Positions 23,852 through 33,703 of a stretch of DNA of 64,000 bases are shown piece by piece. How positions within the stretch are numbered: position 1 is the stretch's first letter; every line of letters starts with the position of its first letter. Under the pieces are notes generated by a model. It was given only the letters and a program-made list of their open reading frames with translations. It was not told the DNA's origin and did no database searches. Origin of the DNA: Gemmiger formicilis (GTDB lineage: Bacteria; Bacillota; Clostridia; Oscillospirales; Ruminococcaceae). The stretch lies in the NCBI RefSeq assembly GCF_900167555.1, contig NZ_FUYF01000002.1, forward strand, positions 1 to 64,000, written 5' to 3'. The position numbers and the translations under genes were made by a program.

Positions 23852-26800
23852 ATGCGCCTGAAAGAACTGGAAATCCAAGGCTTCAAATCCTTCCCCGATA
23901 AGACAAAGATCGAGATCGGCGAGGGCATTACCGGCGTTGTCGGGCCGAACGGCTCGGGCAAGTCGAACATCTCCGACTCCATCCGCTGGGTTCTGGGCGA
24001 GACCAGCTCCAAGCAGCTGCGCGGCAGCGGCAAGATGGAGGACGTCATCTTCGGCGGCACCCAGTCCCGCGGTGCCATGGGCTATGCCTCCGTCGCGCTG
24101 ACCATCGACAACAGCGACCACGGTCTGGACATGGACGCCGACGAGGTCACGATCGGCCGCCGGTACTACCGCAGCGGCGAGAGTGAATACTCCATCAACG
24201 GCCAGAACGTCCGCTTAAAGGACGTGTACGAGCTGCTGCTCGACACCGGCATTGGCCGCGACGGCTATGCCATCGTCGGGCAGGGCCGCATTGCCGAGAT
24301 CGTCGGTGCAAAATCCGCGGAGCGCCGCGAAATTTTTGAGGAAGCGTCCGGCATCGCCAAGTACCGTTACCGCAAAAACGAGGCCGAGCGCCGCCTGGAC
24401 GCCGCCGAGGGCAACTTAGAGCGCCTGCGGGACATTCTGGGCGAATTGGAAAAGCGCGTCGGCCCCCTGAAACGCGACAGCGAGAAGGCCCAGCAGTTTC
24501 TGGAATTGAGCGAGAAGCGCAAGACGCTGGAGATCACACTCTGGGTCGATGCCATCCGCCGCGCCAACGACTCGCTGCGCGACCAGCAGCGCAAGTACGA
24601 GGCCGCCCAGGCCGACTATGACCGCCTGAGCCGCCAGCTGGACGAGTTTGACGAAAAAAGCGCGTCCCTGCGTGCCGAGGCCCAGCAGCTGGTGCTGGCC
24701 GTCGAGCAGGCCAACGCCGACATCCGCGCCATCACCGAGGCAAACGCCGGCAGCGAGAGCGAGATCGCCGTCCTGAAAAACGAGAGCGAGCACAGCCGGT
24801 TCCGCATCGACGATGCTACGTCCGAATTGGAGCGCGCCGGGCAGGGCCGCGAGAGCATCGAGCGCGAGGCCGCAGACCACCGCGCCGCCATCGAGACGCT
24901 GAAAAGCGGCATGGCCGGGCTGGACGCCCGCGTGGCCGAGCTGCGCGAGGCCCTGCGTGCCCTTGAGGAAAAGGCCGCTGCCAGCGGCGAGCGCCGCGAC
25001 GTCATTGACGCCGCCATGGCCCGCCTGCAGGACACCGCCACCGCCGCCAGGGTCAGCGCCGCGTCGGCGCAGTCGGCAGGGGAGGCTGCGGCCAACCGCC
25101 TGGCCGAGGCGCAGCGCCAGGCCGAGGAGCTGAAAGTCGGCGCCGCCGCCACCGACGAGGAACGCCGCCGCGCCGAGCGCCGCTTTAAGGACGCCGAGGA
25201 GGCCGTGACCCGCAACGACAACATCAAGGCGGGCCTGAAGCTGAAATTGGACAGCCGCCGCCGTCAGCAGGCCGAGGCTGCCGACAACCTGCAGAAGGCG
25301 GACCGAGAAAGGTCCGCCGCCGCCCAGCGCATCCACATTCTGGAAGATCTGGAGCGCAACATGGACGGCTACCAGCAGAGCGTCAAGGCCGTCATGCGCG
25401 CGGCGGGCGGCGGGCGGCTGCGGGGCATCATCGGCCCCGTGGCGGGCATCATCACCGTCGAAAAGGGCTACGAGACCGCCATTGAGACAGCGCTCGGCTT
25501 TGCGCTGCAGAATATCGTCGTCGAGGACCAGGGCTGTGCCCGCGCCGCCATCGGCTTTTTGAAGGACGAGCGCGCAGGCCGCGCTACGTTTTTGCCGCTG
25601 GACACCGTGCAGGGCTCCCGCTTCACGGGCCGCCTGACCGGCACGGCGGAGGTCGCCGCCGACCTGGTCAGGACAGACCCGAAATATCAGCATATCATCG
25701 ACAATCTGCTGGGCCGCATCATCGTGGTCGAGGACCTGACCGAGGCGTCCGCCGTGGCGCGGAACCTCGGCTATCGGAACCGCATCGTCACGCTGGACGG
25801 CCAGGTCATCAACGCGGGCGGCTCGTTCACCGGCGGCTCCACCGCCCGCAGCGTCGGCGTGTTCAGCCGCAAGCAGGAGCTGGACGAGCTGCGCAGCAAG
25901 CTGGCGAAGCTCGAGCAGAAACGCACCGAGGCGGAAAAGGAATTGGCCGCCCGCAAGGCCGAGGTGGACAACCTCTCGGCCCAGCTGGCCGGTGCCGAGG
26001 GCGAGGGCATGAACGCCGCGACGGAGCACGTCCGCGCGAACCTCGAGCTCGAGCGCCTGACGAAGGCCGCCGCCCAGTACGACGAGACGGCCCGGAGCAT
26101 CGAGGCCGAGATCGCCGCCCAGCAGGCCGCCGTGACCCGGAACGAGACCGCGCGCACCGAGGCCGAGAAAGCCCGGACCGACGCCGAGGCCGAGCTGGCG
26201 CAGTACACCGCCGAGCTGGCAGCCTTGGGCGAGAGCACGGGAAGCCTGACGGCAGAACGCGAAAAAATCACCGGTGAGCTGTCCGAAAAGCAGCTGCAGC
26301 GCCTGGCGGACGAGAAGGACGTCGGCCTGCATGAGGCCGCGCTGGAGGGCTTGCGGAGCCGTACCGGCGAGGCCGACGCCCGCGCCCGCGAGCTGCAGAC
26401 GGCGATTGAGGCCGCCAAGGCAAAAATCGAGGCCAACGCGCTGAAAATCGCCGAGATGGAGCGCGTGCGCGGTGACAACCAGCAGAAAATTGCCGCCGCG
26501 GAGGAAACGATTCGATCTGCCAACGCGGCCCGCCTCGAAAAGGAGGCTGCGATCTCGAAGCTGGGGCAGGACAACCGCGCCCTGACCGACGAGCGCGAGC
26601 GGATGAGCGGCGAGATGGCCCGACTGGCCGAGCGCCGCACCGCCGCTGAGACCGAGCTGAACGACACCAACAGCAAGCTGTGGGAGGAATACCAGCTGAC
26701 CGAGAGCGAGGCCCGCAGCCAGTGTGTGCCGTTTGAGAGCCTGACCGAGCTGCGCCGCAGCGTGACCGAGGTCCGCGGCAAGATCCGCGCCTTGGGCAAC

Positions 26801-27409
26801 GTCAACGTCGGCGCGATTGACGAATATAAAGAGGTCAAGGAGCGCTATGACTTCATGAAGGCGCAGGTCACCGACGTCGAAAAGGCGAAGGCCGAGCTGA
26901 CGAAGATGATCGCCGAGCTGTGCAGCGAGATGCAGGAGCTGTTCACGGCGAGCTTTAAGCAGATCAACGCGAACTTCCAGCAAATCTTCAAGGAGCTGTT
27001 CGGCGGCGGTCATGCGCGGCTGTACCTGTCGGATGAAGCGAACGTGCTGGAATCCGGCATTGAAATCGAAGTCTCGCCCCCGGGCAAGGTCATCAAGAAC
27101 CTGTCCGCGCTTTCCGGCGGCGAGCAGGCGCTGGTCGCTATCTCGATCTATTTCGCCATCCTGCGCGTCAACCCCGCGCCGTTCTGCTTCCTCGATGAGA
27201 TCGAGGCCGCGCTGGACGACGTAAACGTCGCGCGCTATGCGCAGTATCTGCGCCGCATGACGGACCGCACCCAGTTCATTGTCATCACCCACCGCCGCGG
27301 CACGATGGAGGCCGCCGACGTCCTCTACGGCGTCACGATGCAGGAGGACGGCGTGTCGAAGATTTTGCGCCTGGATCTGGATAATGTGAGCGCGGACCTT
27401 ATTACCTGA
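23852..27409 (+). CDS. smc: Chromosome partition protein SMC
   Basis: Condensin ATPase organising the chromosome (1185 residues). Walker A GPNGSGKSN within the N-terminal head, signature SALSGGEQALVAI and Walker B FCFLDEIEAALDDVN in the C-terminal head. Long coiled coils (about 170-500 and 680-1020) are Ala/Glu/Arg-rich and flank a hinge at about 510-660 (RLRGIIGPVAGIITVEKGYE...GGSFTGGSTARS). Start: ATG 23852 (MRLKELEIQGFKSF); a TTG at 23834 would add six residues, with AAAGG between them. scpA and scpB are not in the window. Confidence 0.98.
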   Translation: MRLKELEIQGFKSFPDKTKIEIGEGITGVVGPNGSGKSNISDSIRWVLGETSSKQLRGSGKMEDVIFGGTQSRGAMGYASVALTIDNSDHGLDMDADEVTIGRRYYRSGESEYSINGQNVRLKDVYELLLDTGIGRDGYAIVGQGRIAEIVGAKSAERREIFEEASGIAKYRYRKNEAERRLDAAEGNLERLRDILGELEKRVGPLKRDSEKAQQFLELSEKRKTLEITLWVDAIRRANDSLRDQQRKYEAAQADYDRLSRQLDEFDEKSASLRAEAQQLVLAVEQANADIRAITEANAGSESEIAVLKNESEHSRFRIDDATSELERAGQGRESIEREAADHRAAIETLKSGMAGLDARVAELREALRALEEKAAASGERRDVIDAAMARLQDTATAARVSAASAQSAGEAAANRLAEAQRQAEELKVGAAATDEERRRAERRFKDAEEAVTRNDNIKAGLKLKLDSRRRQQAEAADNLQKADRERSAAAQRIHILEDLERNMDGYQQSVKAVMRAAGGGRLRGIIGPVAGIITVEKGYETAIETALGFALQNIVVEDQGCARAAIGFLKDERAGRATFLPLDTVQGSRFTGRLTGTAEVAADLVRTDPKYQHIIDNLLGRIIVVEDLTEASAVARNLGYRNRIVTLDGQVINAGGSFTGGSTARSVGVFSRKQELDELRSKLAKLEQKRTEAEKELAARKAEVDNLSAQLAGAEGEGMNAATEHVRANLELERLTKAAAQYDETARSIEAEIAAQQAAVTRNETARTEAEKARTDAEAELAQYTAELAALGESTGSLTAEREKITGELSEKQLQRLADEKDVGLHEAALEGLRSRTGEADARARELQTAIEAAKAKIEANALKIAEMERVRGDNQQKIAAAEETIRSANAARLEKEAAISKLGQDNRALTDERERMSGEMARLAERRTAAETELNDTNSKLWEEYQLTESEARSQCVPFESLTELRRSVTEVRGKIRALGNVNVGAIDEYKEVKERYDFMKAQVTDVEKAKAELTKMIAELCSEMQELFTASFKQINANFQQIFKELFGGGHARLYLSDEANVLESGIEIEVSPPGKVIKNLSALSGGEQALVAISIYFAILRVNPAPFCFLDEIEAALDDVNVARYAQYLRRMTDRTQFIVITHRRGTMEAADVLYGVTMQEDGVSKILRLDLDNVSADLIT

Positions 27410-27413
27410 TGGC

Positions 27414-27442
27414 ATGCAGGGGCCGGGCATGCCCGACCCGCC
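27414..27442. repeat. Half of a family A element
   Basis: GGGGCCGGGCATGCCCGACC then CGCCGCATAAATACGACCACCC: only the left palindrome and the A-rich spacer remain between smc and ftsY. Confidence 0.7.
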
Positions 27443-27518
27443 GCATAAATACGACCACCCGCCAATGGGAAGCCACACAAACCCGCGGGGCGGCAAATCA
27501 AAAGTAAGGAGGGCCACG

Positions 27519-28513
<995 letters not shown>

Positions 28514-28517
<4 letters not shown>

Positions 28518-29143
28518 TCGTTTGCGCCGCCAGCAACAACGCGGGCAAGCTGAAGGAATTGCGCCGCATTCTGGAACGCATGGGCCATGAGGTCAAGAGC
28601 CTGCGGGAGCTGGGGATAAACCTTGACCCCGAGGAAACCGGCACGACATTTGCCGAAAACGCCCGCATCAAGGCCGAGGCGTTCTGCAAGGCCAGCGGCC
28701 TGCCCACCGTGGCCGATGACTCCGGCCTCTGCACCGATGCGCTGCACGGTGCGCCCGGCGTCTACAGCGCCCGCTACGCAGGGCATCACGGCGACGACGA
28801 TGCGAACAACGCAAAGCTGCTGCGGGAGCTGACCGACGTGCCGGAGGAACAGCGCGGCGCAAAGTTCGTGTCGGCGGTTTGCTTCATGCTGCCGAACGGA
28901 CGCGCACTGGAGGTCGAGGGCGAGTGCCCGGGCCGCATTGCGTTTACATTGCAGAACGGCGACTACGGCTTCGGCTATGACCCGTTGTTTATCCCCGACG
29001 AGTACGGCGCACCCGACGGCAAGCGCCCGAACACCGAACGCCGCAGCTACGCCCAGCTCACCCCCGACGAGAAGGACGCCATCAGCCACCGCGGCCGGGC
29101 GATGGAGAAGCTGGAAGCGGAATTGCCGGCGTTTTTGGGGTGA
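28514..29143 (+). CDS. rdgB: XTP/dITP diphosphatase (RdgB/HAM1)
   Basis: Removes non-canonical purine nucleotides (ITP, XTP) from the pool (209 residues). Motifs: ASNNAGKLKELRRIL, TFAENARIKAEAF, VADDSGLCTDALHGAPGVYSARYAG, GYGFGYDPLF-type GFGYDPLFIPDE, and SHRGRAMEKL. Start overlaps ftsY (ATGA). Confidence 0.96.
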
Positions 29144-29147
29144 CATG

Positions 29148-29278
29148 TAAAAGCCTTCCCCTTTGGGGGAAGCATTTGTAGGGGCCGGGCATGCCCGGCC
29201 CGCAGCATAAAAGCAGCAACCCGTTTAAAAGGAAACCACACAGACTAGAGGGCCGGGCATGCCCGGCCCCTACCGAGA
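29148..29278. repeat. Partial family C hairpin plus family A inverted pair
   Basis: GCCTTCCCCTTTGGGGGAAGC, then two family A palindromes around CGCAGCATAAAAGCAGCAAC and CCCGTTTAAAAGG. Fills the rdgB-yhbY gap. Confidence 0.8.
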
Positions 29279-29304
29279 TATATACAATAAAAAGGAGATA
29301 ATTT

Positions 29305-29607
29305 ATGGCACTTACCAGCAAACAGCGCGCGGCTCTGCGCAGCGCGGCGAACACGATGGACCCCGTTTACCAGATCGGCAAGGGCGAGATCGACGACACC
29401 CTCAAGCAGGGCATCGCCGACTGCATCGCCGCACGCGAGCTTATCAAAGTAAAGGTACTGGAAAACAGCGAATATTCCGCCCGCGAGGCCGCCGACATCC
29501 TGTGCGAGGCGCTGGACTGCGAGTGCGTGCAGGTCATTGGCCGCAAATTTGTGCTGTTCAAGCAGAAGAAAAAGGAAAGCGCCTACACCGCCGTGCTGGC
29601 AAAATGA
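29305..29607 (+). CDS. yhbY: YhbY/YqeI family RNA-binding protein (CRM domain)
   Basis: 100-residue ribosome-assembly-associated RNA-binding protein. CRM features: TSKQRAALRSAANTMDPVYQIGKGEI, then GIADCIAARELIKVKVL, the GxxG-like region and VQVIGRKFVLFKQKKK. ATG follows AAAAAGGAGATAATTT. Its stop overlaps nadD (ATGA). The yhbY-nadD-yqeK order matches Bacillus yqeI-nadD-yqeK. Confidence 0.94.
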   Translation: MALTSKQRAALRSAANTMDPVYQIGKGEIDDTLKQGIADCIAARELIKVKVLENSEYSAREAADILCEALDCECVQVIGRKFVLFKQKKKESAYTAVLAK

Positions 29608-30203
29608 AAACACTGCTCTACGGCGGGACGTTCGACCCGCCCCACAACGGCCACATGAACAACCTGCGCGCCGCGCTGGCACTGGTACAGCCGGACCGCG
29701 CCCTCGTTATGCCCGCGGGCACGCCGCCCCACAAGCACGCCAGCGCCACCCCGGCAGAGCTGCGCCTGCAGATGTGTGCCTGCTTTGCAGCGCTGTCCCC
29801 GGCGGTGCAGGTCAGCGATTGGGAGATACGCCGGGGCGGGCGCAGCTACACCGTGCACACGCTGGAATGGCTGCGCGGCCAAGACCCGGACGGCGCACTG
29901 TACCTCTGCGTCGGCAGCGACATGCTGCTGACGTTTCAGGAATGGTACCGCTGGCAGGATATGCTGAAAATGGCTGCCCTCGTCGTCGAGAGCCGCACCG
30001 GCACCGATGAGGCCGCCCTGCACGCCGCCGCCGCAGAACTGAAAAAGGCCGGGGGCCGCGTCCTTTTTGCCCGCGCCGAGAGCTACCCCTGCGCGTCGAG
30101 CGACATCCGCAGCGGGAAGATCCCGCGGGAGCAGTGGCCGGAGGTGCTGCCGCCGGAGGTGCTGGCAGTGATAAAGGAGCATCGGCTGTACGGGAGCCTG
30201 TAG
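29604..30203 (+). CDS. nadD: Nicotinate-nucleotide adenylyltransferase
   Basis: Forms deamido-NAD from nicotinate mononucleotide and ATP (199 residues). Nucleotidyltransferase motif YGGTFDPPHNGHMNNL (GxFDPxHxGH), PAGTPPHK, then GSDMLLTFQEWYRWQDML and the C-terminal ASSDIRSG (SSTxIR-type) motif. Start coupled to yhbY by ATGA. Confidence 0.96.
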   Translation: MKTLLYGGTFDPPHNGHMNNLRAALALVQPDRALVMPAGTPPHKHASATPAELRLQMCACFAALSPAVQVSDWEIRRGGRSYTVHTLEWLRGQDPDGALYLCVGSDMLLTFQEWYRWQDMLKMAALVVESRTGTDEAALHAAAAELKKAGGRVLFARAESYPCASSDIRSGKIPREQWPEVLPPEVLAVIKEHRLYGSL

Positions 30204-30376
30204 GGCGGCCTGCCCCCAGGCCGCCGCGGCGGGGTGAGGGCACCCCGCCCTACGCATGACCCGAAAAGGCTGCTCTGTAGGGGCCGGGCATGCCCGGCCC
30301 GCAGCATAAAAATACACCACCCGTTCAAGGGCAATCACGGCAAAGTTGAGGGCCGGACATGTCCGGCCCCTACAGC
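30203..30376. repeat. GGCGGCCTG module plus family A inverted pair
   Basis: GGGCGGCCTGCCCCCAGGCCGCC and GGGGTGAGGGCACCCC immediately after nadD, then two family A palindromes (second one GGGCCGGACATGTCCGGCCCC) around AGCATAAAAATACACCACCC. The first hairpin could end nadD transcripts. Confidence 0.8.
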
Positions 30377-30399
30377 CAGTCAGGAGAAGGAAAAACGCC

Positions 30400-30966
30400 A
30401 TGGATTACTCCGAAGCCAAGAAGTTGGTCAAGGCCCGCCTGAGCGAAAAGCGCTGGACGCACACGAAAAATGTAAAAAAAATGGCTGTAAAACTTGCCAG
30501 GCGCTGGGGCACAGACCCGGAAAAGGCCGCTATGGCGGCAATTTTGCACGATTCCGCCAAGGAACTGCCCAAGCAGGAGTTGTTGCAGATTTTTGCCGAT
30601 AATGCTATAATAGCAGAAAATGCCCCCGCGCGTCCGTCGCCGGTCTGGCACGGCATCGCCGCCGCCATCCTGGCCGAAACGCAATGGGGCATCACCGACC
30701 CGGAAATTTTGTCTGCCATCCGCTGCCATACTACCGGCAAGCCGGAAATGTCCAAGCTCGATAAGATCATCTATTTGGCCGATATGACCAGCGCCGAGCG
30801 CGACTGGCCCGGCGTAGACGACCTGCGCGCGCTGGAAATGCAGGATCTGGACCGGGCTCTTTGCGACGCACTCAAGCGCAGCATTGATTTTGTGGAAGAA
30901 AAGGGCGGCTCGCTGGACCCTGAAAGCGTCGCCGCTTATGAGTATGCAAAAGCACACCTTGAATAA
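30400..30966 (+). CDS. yqeK: HD-domain protein YqeK (likely diadenosine tetraphosphate hydrolase)
   Basis: 188 residues with an HD metal-binding fold: RWTHTKNVKKMAVKLA (first His), ILHDSAKELP (HD pair), WHGIAAAIL (His), IRCHTTGKPEMSKLDKIIYLADMTS (His and Asp). YqeK proteins of Firmicutes have been characterised as symmetric Ap4A hydrolases; the assignment here rests on motif match and the nadD neighbour. ATG 30400 follows AGGAGAAGGAAAAACGCC. Confidence 0.92.
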   Translation: MDYSEAKKLVKARLSEKRWTHTKNVKKMAVKLARRWGTDPEKAAMAAILHDSAKELPKQELLQIFADNAIIAENAPARPSPVWHGIAAAILAETQWGITDPEILSAIRCHTTGKPEMSKLDKIIYLADMTSAERDWPGVDDLRALEMQDLDRALCDALKRSIDFVEEKGGSLDPESVAAYEYAKAHLE

Positions 30967-30996
30967 AAACACTCCACAGAGCAGGGAGGAAATGTA

Positions 30997-32931
30997 ATGA
31001 GCGAACCGCGTAAGCTGTATACCGGCAGTGCATCGGGCGGGCTGGATCAGGAGCAGTATGAGGCTGCCCGCCGCCGCGCCCAACAGCTGGCCGAACAGAA
31101 TGCCCGCCGCCGCACCGTGCAGCAGCCCATGCGCACGGCCCAGGGACGGCATATCAGCCAGCGCCCCGTTGTGACCGAGCAGCCGGCCCCCGCACCCGAG
31201 CCGCCGGTACAGGAGCGTGCCCAGCAGGCTGCGCCCGCACCGGAAAAGCCCCGTGAGCTGACCTACGCCCAGCGGCAGGCCATGGCCTACCGCGCCGCTG
31301 CCGAGCGCAGATACGGCGATACCTTGCAGTTTCAGGTGCAGCGCCCCCGCCGCACCGTGAACCGCCCGCCGGAGCCGGAGCAGCGCGCCCGGCAGGCCGC
31401 CGCCCAGCTGTATGAGCAGCCCGCGGCTCCGCGGCAGGTGCAGCAGCCCGCCCCGCGCCCCCAGGCGCAGGCCCCTGTGCAGCAGGCGGCTCCCGGTGCC
31501 CCGGCCCCCGTCGGCGGCATCCGGCTGGAGGAGGCTGCCGCGCAGCCCCGCCGCGCAAAGCATGCGGATGCCCCGCAGTCCGCAGCCCATAAGCCCCGCA
31601 CCGCCGCAGGCGGCAATGGCGGCAGCCGCAAGCCCCCGCGCGATGAGGACGATGCCCCGCGCAAGGCAAAGGGCAGAAAGTCCGGCAAAAAGGGCGGCAG
31701 CGGCAAGGGCGGAAACGGGAAAAAGAAGAAAAAGATCCGCTGGTGGCAGATCCTGCTGATCACGCTGCTGGTCATCGCGCTGATCTTCGGCGGTGCGTTC
31801 GCGCTCATCATGGGGGCCATCACCCCGGCGGGCGGCAACATCAAGCTGAACCAGCTCATCAACACGCCCAAGGAATTCCAGGGCAAGGAGTTCAACATCC
31901 TTGTCACCGGCGTTGACCGTTCGTCCACCGGCGATCTGTCCGCAGGTGCGGCCAATGACTCCAACGTCAACGACGGCATGACCGATATGATTTTGTACGT
32001 CCATTTCAACAATGAGACGGGCGAGATGAAGATGCTGCAGATCCCGCGTGATACGATGGTCACGACGGACACGAGCGTCTCCGGCAACTTCCGCATCAAC
32101 GGCGTGGCCAAGACCCAGGGCAGCGACGGCAACAACAACATGGCCGCCCTGTGTGAGCTGGTCGCAGACCAGTACAAGCTGCCAATCGACGGATTTATGA
32201 CGATCCGCCTGGAAATGCTGACCGAGCTGGTAGACCTGTTCGGCGGCGTGGAGATCAACGTCCCCATGGATGTAGACTACGCCGCGCTGGGGCTGGGAGA
32301 CAGCGTCATTCACGCCGGCTACCAGACGTTGAACGGTGCGTCGATGGAGTTCCTGCTGCGTGCGCGTAAAATTTACCCCGACGGCGACATTGGCCGCCTG
32401 AACATGCAGCGCCAGTTCTACGCGGCACTGTTCCGCAAGCTCAAGAGCATCGGCAACATCTGGGACGTCGCCAAGCTGACCCCCGCCGTGCTGAACTATA
32501 TGGAGACGAACCTCAGCGCGTCCGACCTCATCAGCTTTGCCATCAGTATGCTGAAAATTGATTCCAGCAAGATCATGATCTGCCAGATGCCGGTCATCAG
32601 CGGCCCGCAGTACAACGGCCAGTCGCTTTTGTACCCCGCGCGGCAGGCGGATGCGGACCTGCTGAACCAGTACTTCCGCGAGAACACCGGCCCCGTCGAT
32701 GCCAGCCAGCTGAACCTGTGCGACAATGTCATTGACCTGTCCGGCTACACGGCCACCGACCCGAACATCCAGCAGATGGGCGGCCTGATGGCCGCGGCGG
32801 ACGACGCGCAGAAGAACGAGAACCTCGACGGCTCCAACCAGGTCACCGACATCATGGCGTCCGAGTCCACGGCGGAGAGCGAGAGCACCGACACGGATTC
32901 CACCGATACCGAGAGCCAGCCGGCAGCGTAA
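30997..32931 (+). CDS. LytR-CpsA-Psr family cell-wall glycopolymer ligase
   Basis: 644 residues. LCP enzymes transfer undecaprenyl-linked glycopolymers to peptidoglycan outside the cell. Residues 1-248 are an unusually long cytoplasmic, disordered Gln/Pro/Ala/Arg-rich region ending in a Lys/Gly cluster; a membrane segment lies at about 249-275. The LCP domain (about 300-540) shows NILVTGVDRS, the catalytic-type Arg motifs QIPRDTMV and RARKIYPDGDIGRLNMQRQFY, and DLFGGVEINVP. An acidic Ser/Thr tail follows. ATG after GGGAGGAAATGTA. It lies between yqeK and rsfS, a common position for lytR genes in Clostridia. Confidence 0.93.
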   Translation: MSEPRKLYTGSASGGLDQEQYEAARRRAQQLAEQNARRRTVQQPMRTAQGRHISQRPVVTEQPAPAPEPPVQERAQQAAPAPEKPRELTYAQRQAMAYRAAAERRYGDTLQFQVQRPRRTVNRPPEPEQRARQAAAQLYEQPAAPRQVQQPAPRPQAQAPVQQAAPGAPAPVGGIRLEEAAAQPRRAKHADAPQSAAHKPRTAAGGNGGSRKPPRDEDDAPRKAKGRKSGKKGGSGKGGNGKKKKKIRWWQILLITLLVIALIFGGAFALIMGAITPAGGNIKLNQLINTPKEFQGKEFNILVTGVDRSSTGDLSAGAANDSNVNDGMTDMILYVHFNNETGEMKMLQIPRDTMVTTDTSVSGNFRINGVAKTQGSDGNNNMAALCELVADQYKLPIDGFMTIRLEMLTELVDLFGGVEINVPMDVDYAALGLGDSVIHAGYQTLNGASMEFLLRARKIYPDGDIGRLNMQRQFYAALFRKLKSIGNIWDVAKLTPAVLNYMETNLSASDLISFAISMLKIDSSKIMICQMPVISGPQYNGQSLLYPARQADADLLNQYFRENTGPVDASQLNLCDNVIDLSGYTATDPNIQQMGGLMAAADDAQKNENLDGSNQVTDIMASESTAESESTDTDSTDTESQPAA

Positions 32932-32939
32932 TACAGAAA

Positions 32940-33105
32940 AACTTCGGGTAAAGGCGAAGCTCTCTCCCTCAGCCGCCTGCGGGCGGCAGCTCCCTCGCAG
33001 AGGGAGCCGAGAAAAGAGCGCGGCGAAGCCGCCGCTCTCTTGCCTCCCTCTGCGAGGGAGGTGGCCCGCAGGGCCGGAGGGAGAGAACCTCCCGCAGCCC
33101 GAAAC
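32940..33105. repeat. Family D inverted repeat element
   Basis: CTCTCTCCCTCAGCCGCCTG, CTCCCTCGCAGAGGGAGCC, a central hairpin AGAGCG-CGGCGAAGCCGCCGCTCT, then CCTCCCTCTGCGAGGGAGG and GGGCCGGAGGGAGAGAACC in inverse order. Fills the gap between the LCP gene and rsfS. Confidence 0.8.
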
Positions 33106-33128
33106 CTACCCCTTTAAGGAGAACATCT

Positions 33129-33503
33129 ATGGAAAGCAAAGAACTTGCCATTCGTCTGGCGCGTGCGCTGGACGCAAAGAAGGCCGTCAACGTCCACATT
33201 CTGGCCGTGGAGGACCTGACCACCGTCACCGAATATTTCGTCATTGCCACGGGTATGTCCACCACCCATGTCGGCGCACTGGCCGATGAGGCTGAGTTCC
33301 AGCTGGACCGCGAGGGCGTCAAGGTGCTGCGCACCGAGGGCCACGACGGCAAGCGCTGGGTGCTGCTGGACTACGGCAGCGTCATCGTCCACGTCTTTAC
33401 CCAGGAGGCCCACGACTACTACGACCTCGAGCACCTCTGGGCCGACGCCACGGTTGTGCCCGCCAGCGAGTGGATGCCGGAGCAGCCCGAGGACGAGCAG
33501 TAA
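33129..33503 (+). CDS. rsfS: Ribosomal silencing factor RsfS
   Basis: 124 residues. Binds ribosomal protein L14 and blocks subunit joining under nutrient limitation. Family features: VNVHILAVEDLTTVTEYFVIATG, LLDYGSVIVHVFTQEAHDYYDLEHLW, and an acidic end. ATG follows TTTAAGGAGAACATCT. Conserved third or fourth member of the yhbY-nadD-yqeK-rsfS group. Confidence 0.96.
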   Translation: MESKELAIRLARALDAKKAVNVHILAVEDLTTVTEYFVIATGMSTTHVGALADEAEFQLDREGVKVLRTEGHDGKRWVLLDYGSVIVHVFTQEAHDYYDLEHLWADATVVPASEWMPEQPEDEQ

Positions 33504-33509
33504 AAATGC

Positions 33510-33665
33510 GGAATGGCTTCCCCCTCGGGGGAAGCTGTCAGCGGCCCCGACCGCTGACTGATGAGGGCAGATTTTCCCGCGGTAGCCTATAAACGGGCAG
33601 CGGCGGCACACGCGCCCCTCATCCGGCCCTGCGGGGCCACCTTCCCCCCAAGGGGAAGGCTTTAA
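33510..33665. repeat. Family C inverted repeat element
   Basis: GCTTCCCCCTCGGGGGAAGC, CCGCTGACTGATGAGGG, centre with AAACGGGCAG, then CCCCTCATCCGGCCCTGCGG and CTTCCCCCCAAGGGGAAGG. Confidence 0.8.
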
Positions 33666-33703
33666 CGCTACCCATCTAAAATTCATCTGTGGGGAGAAGA
33701 ATC

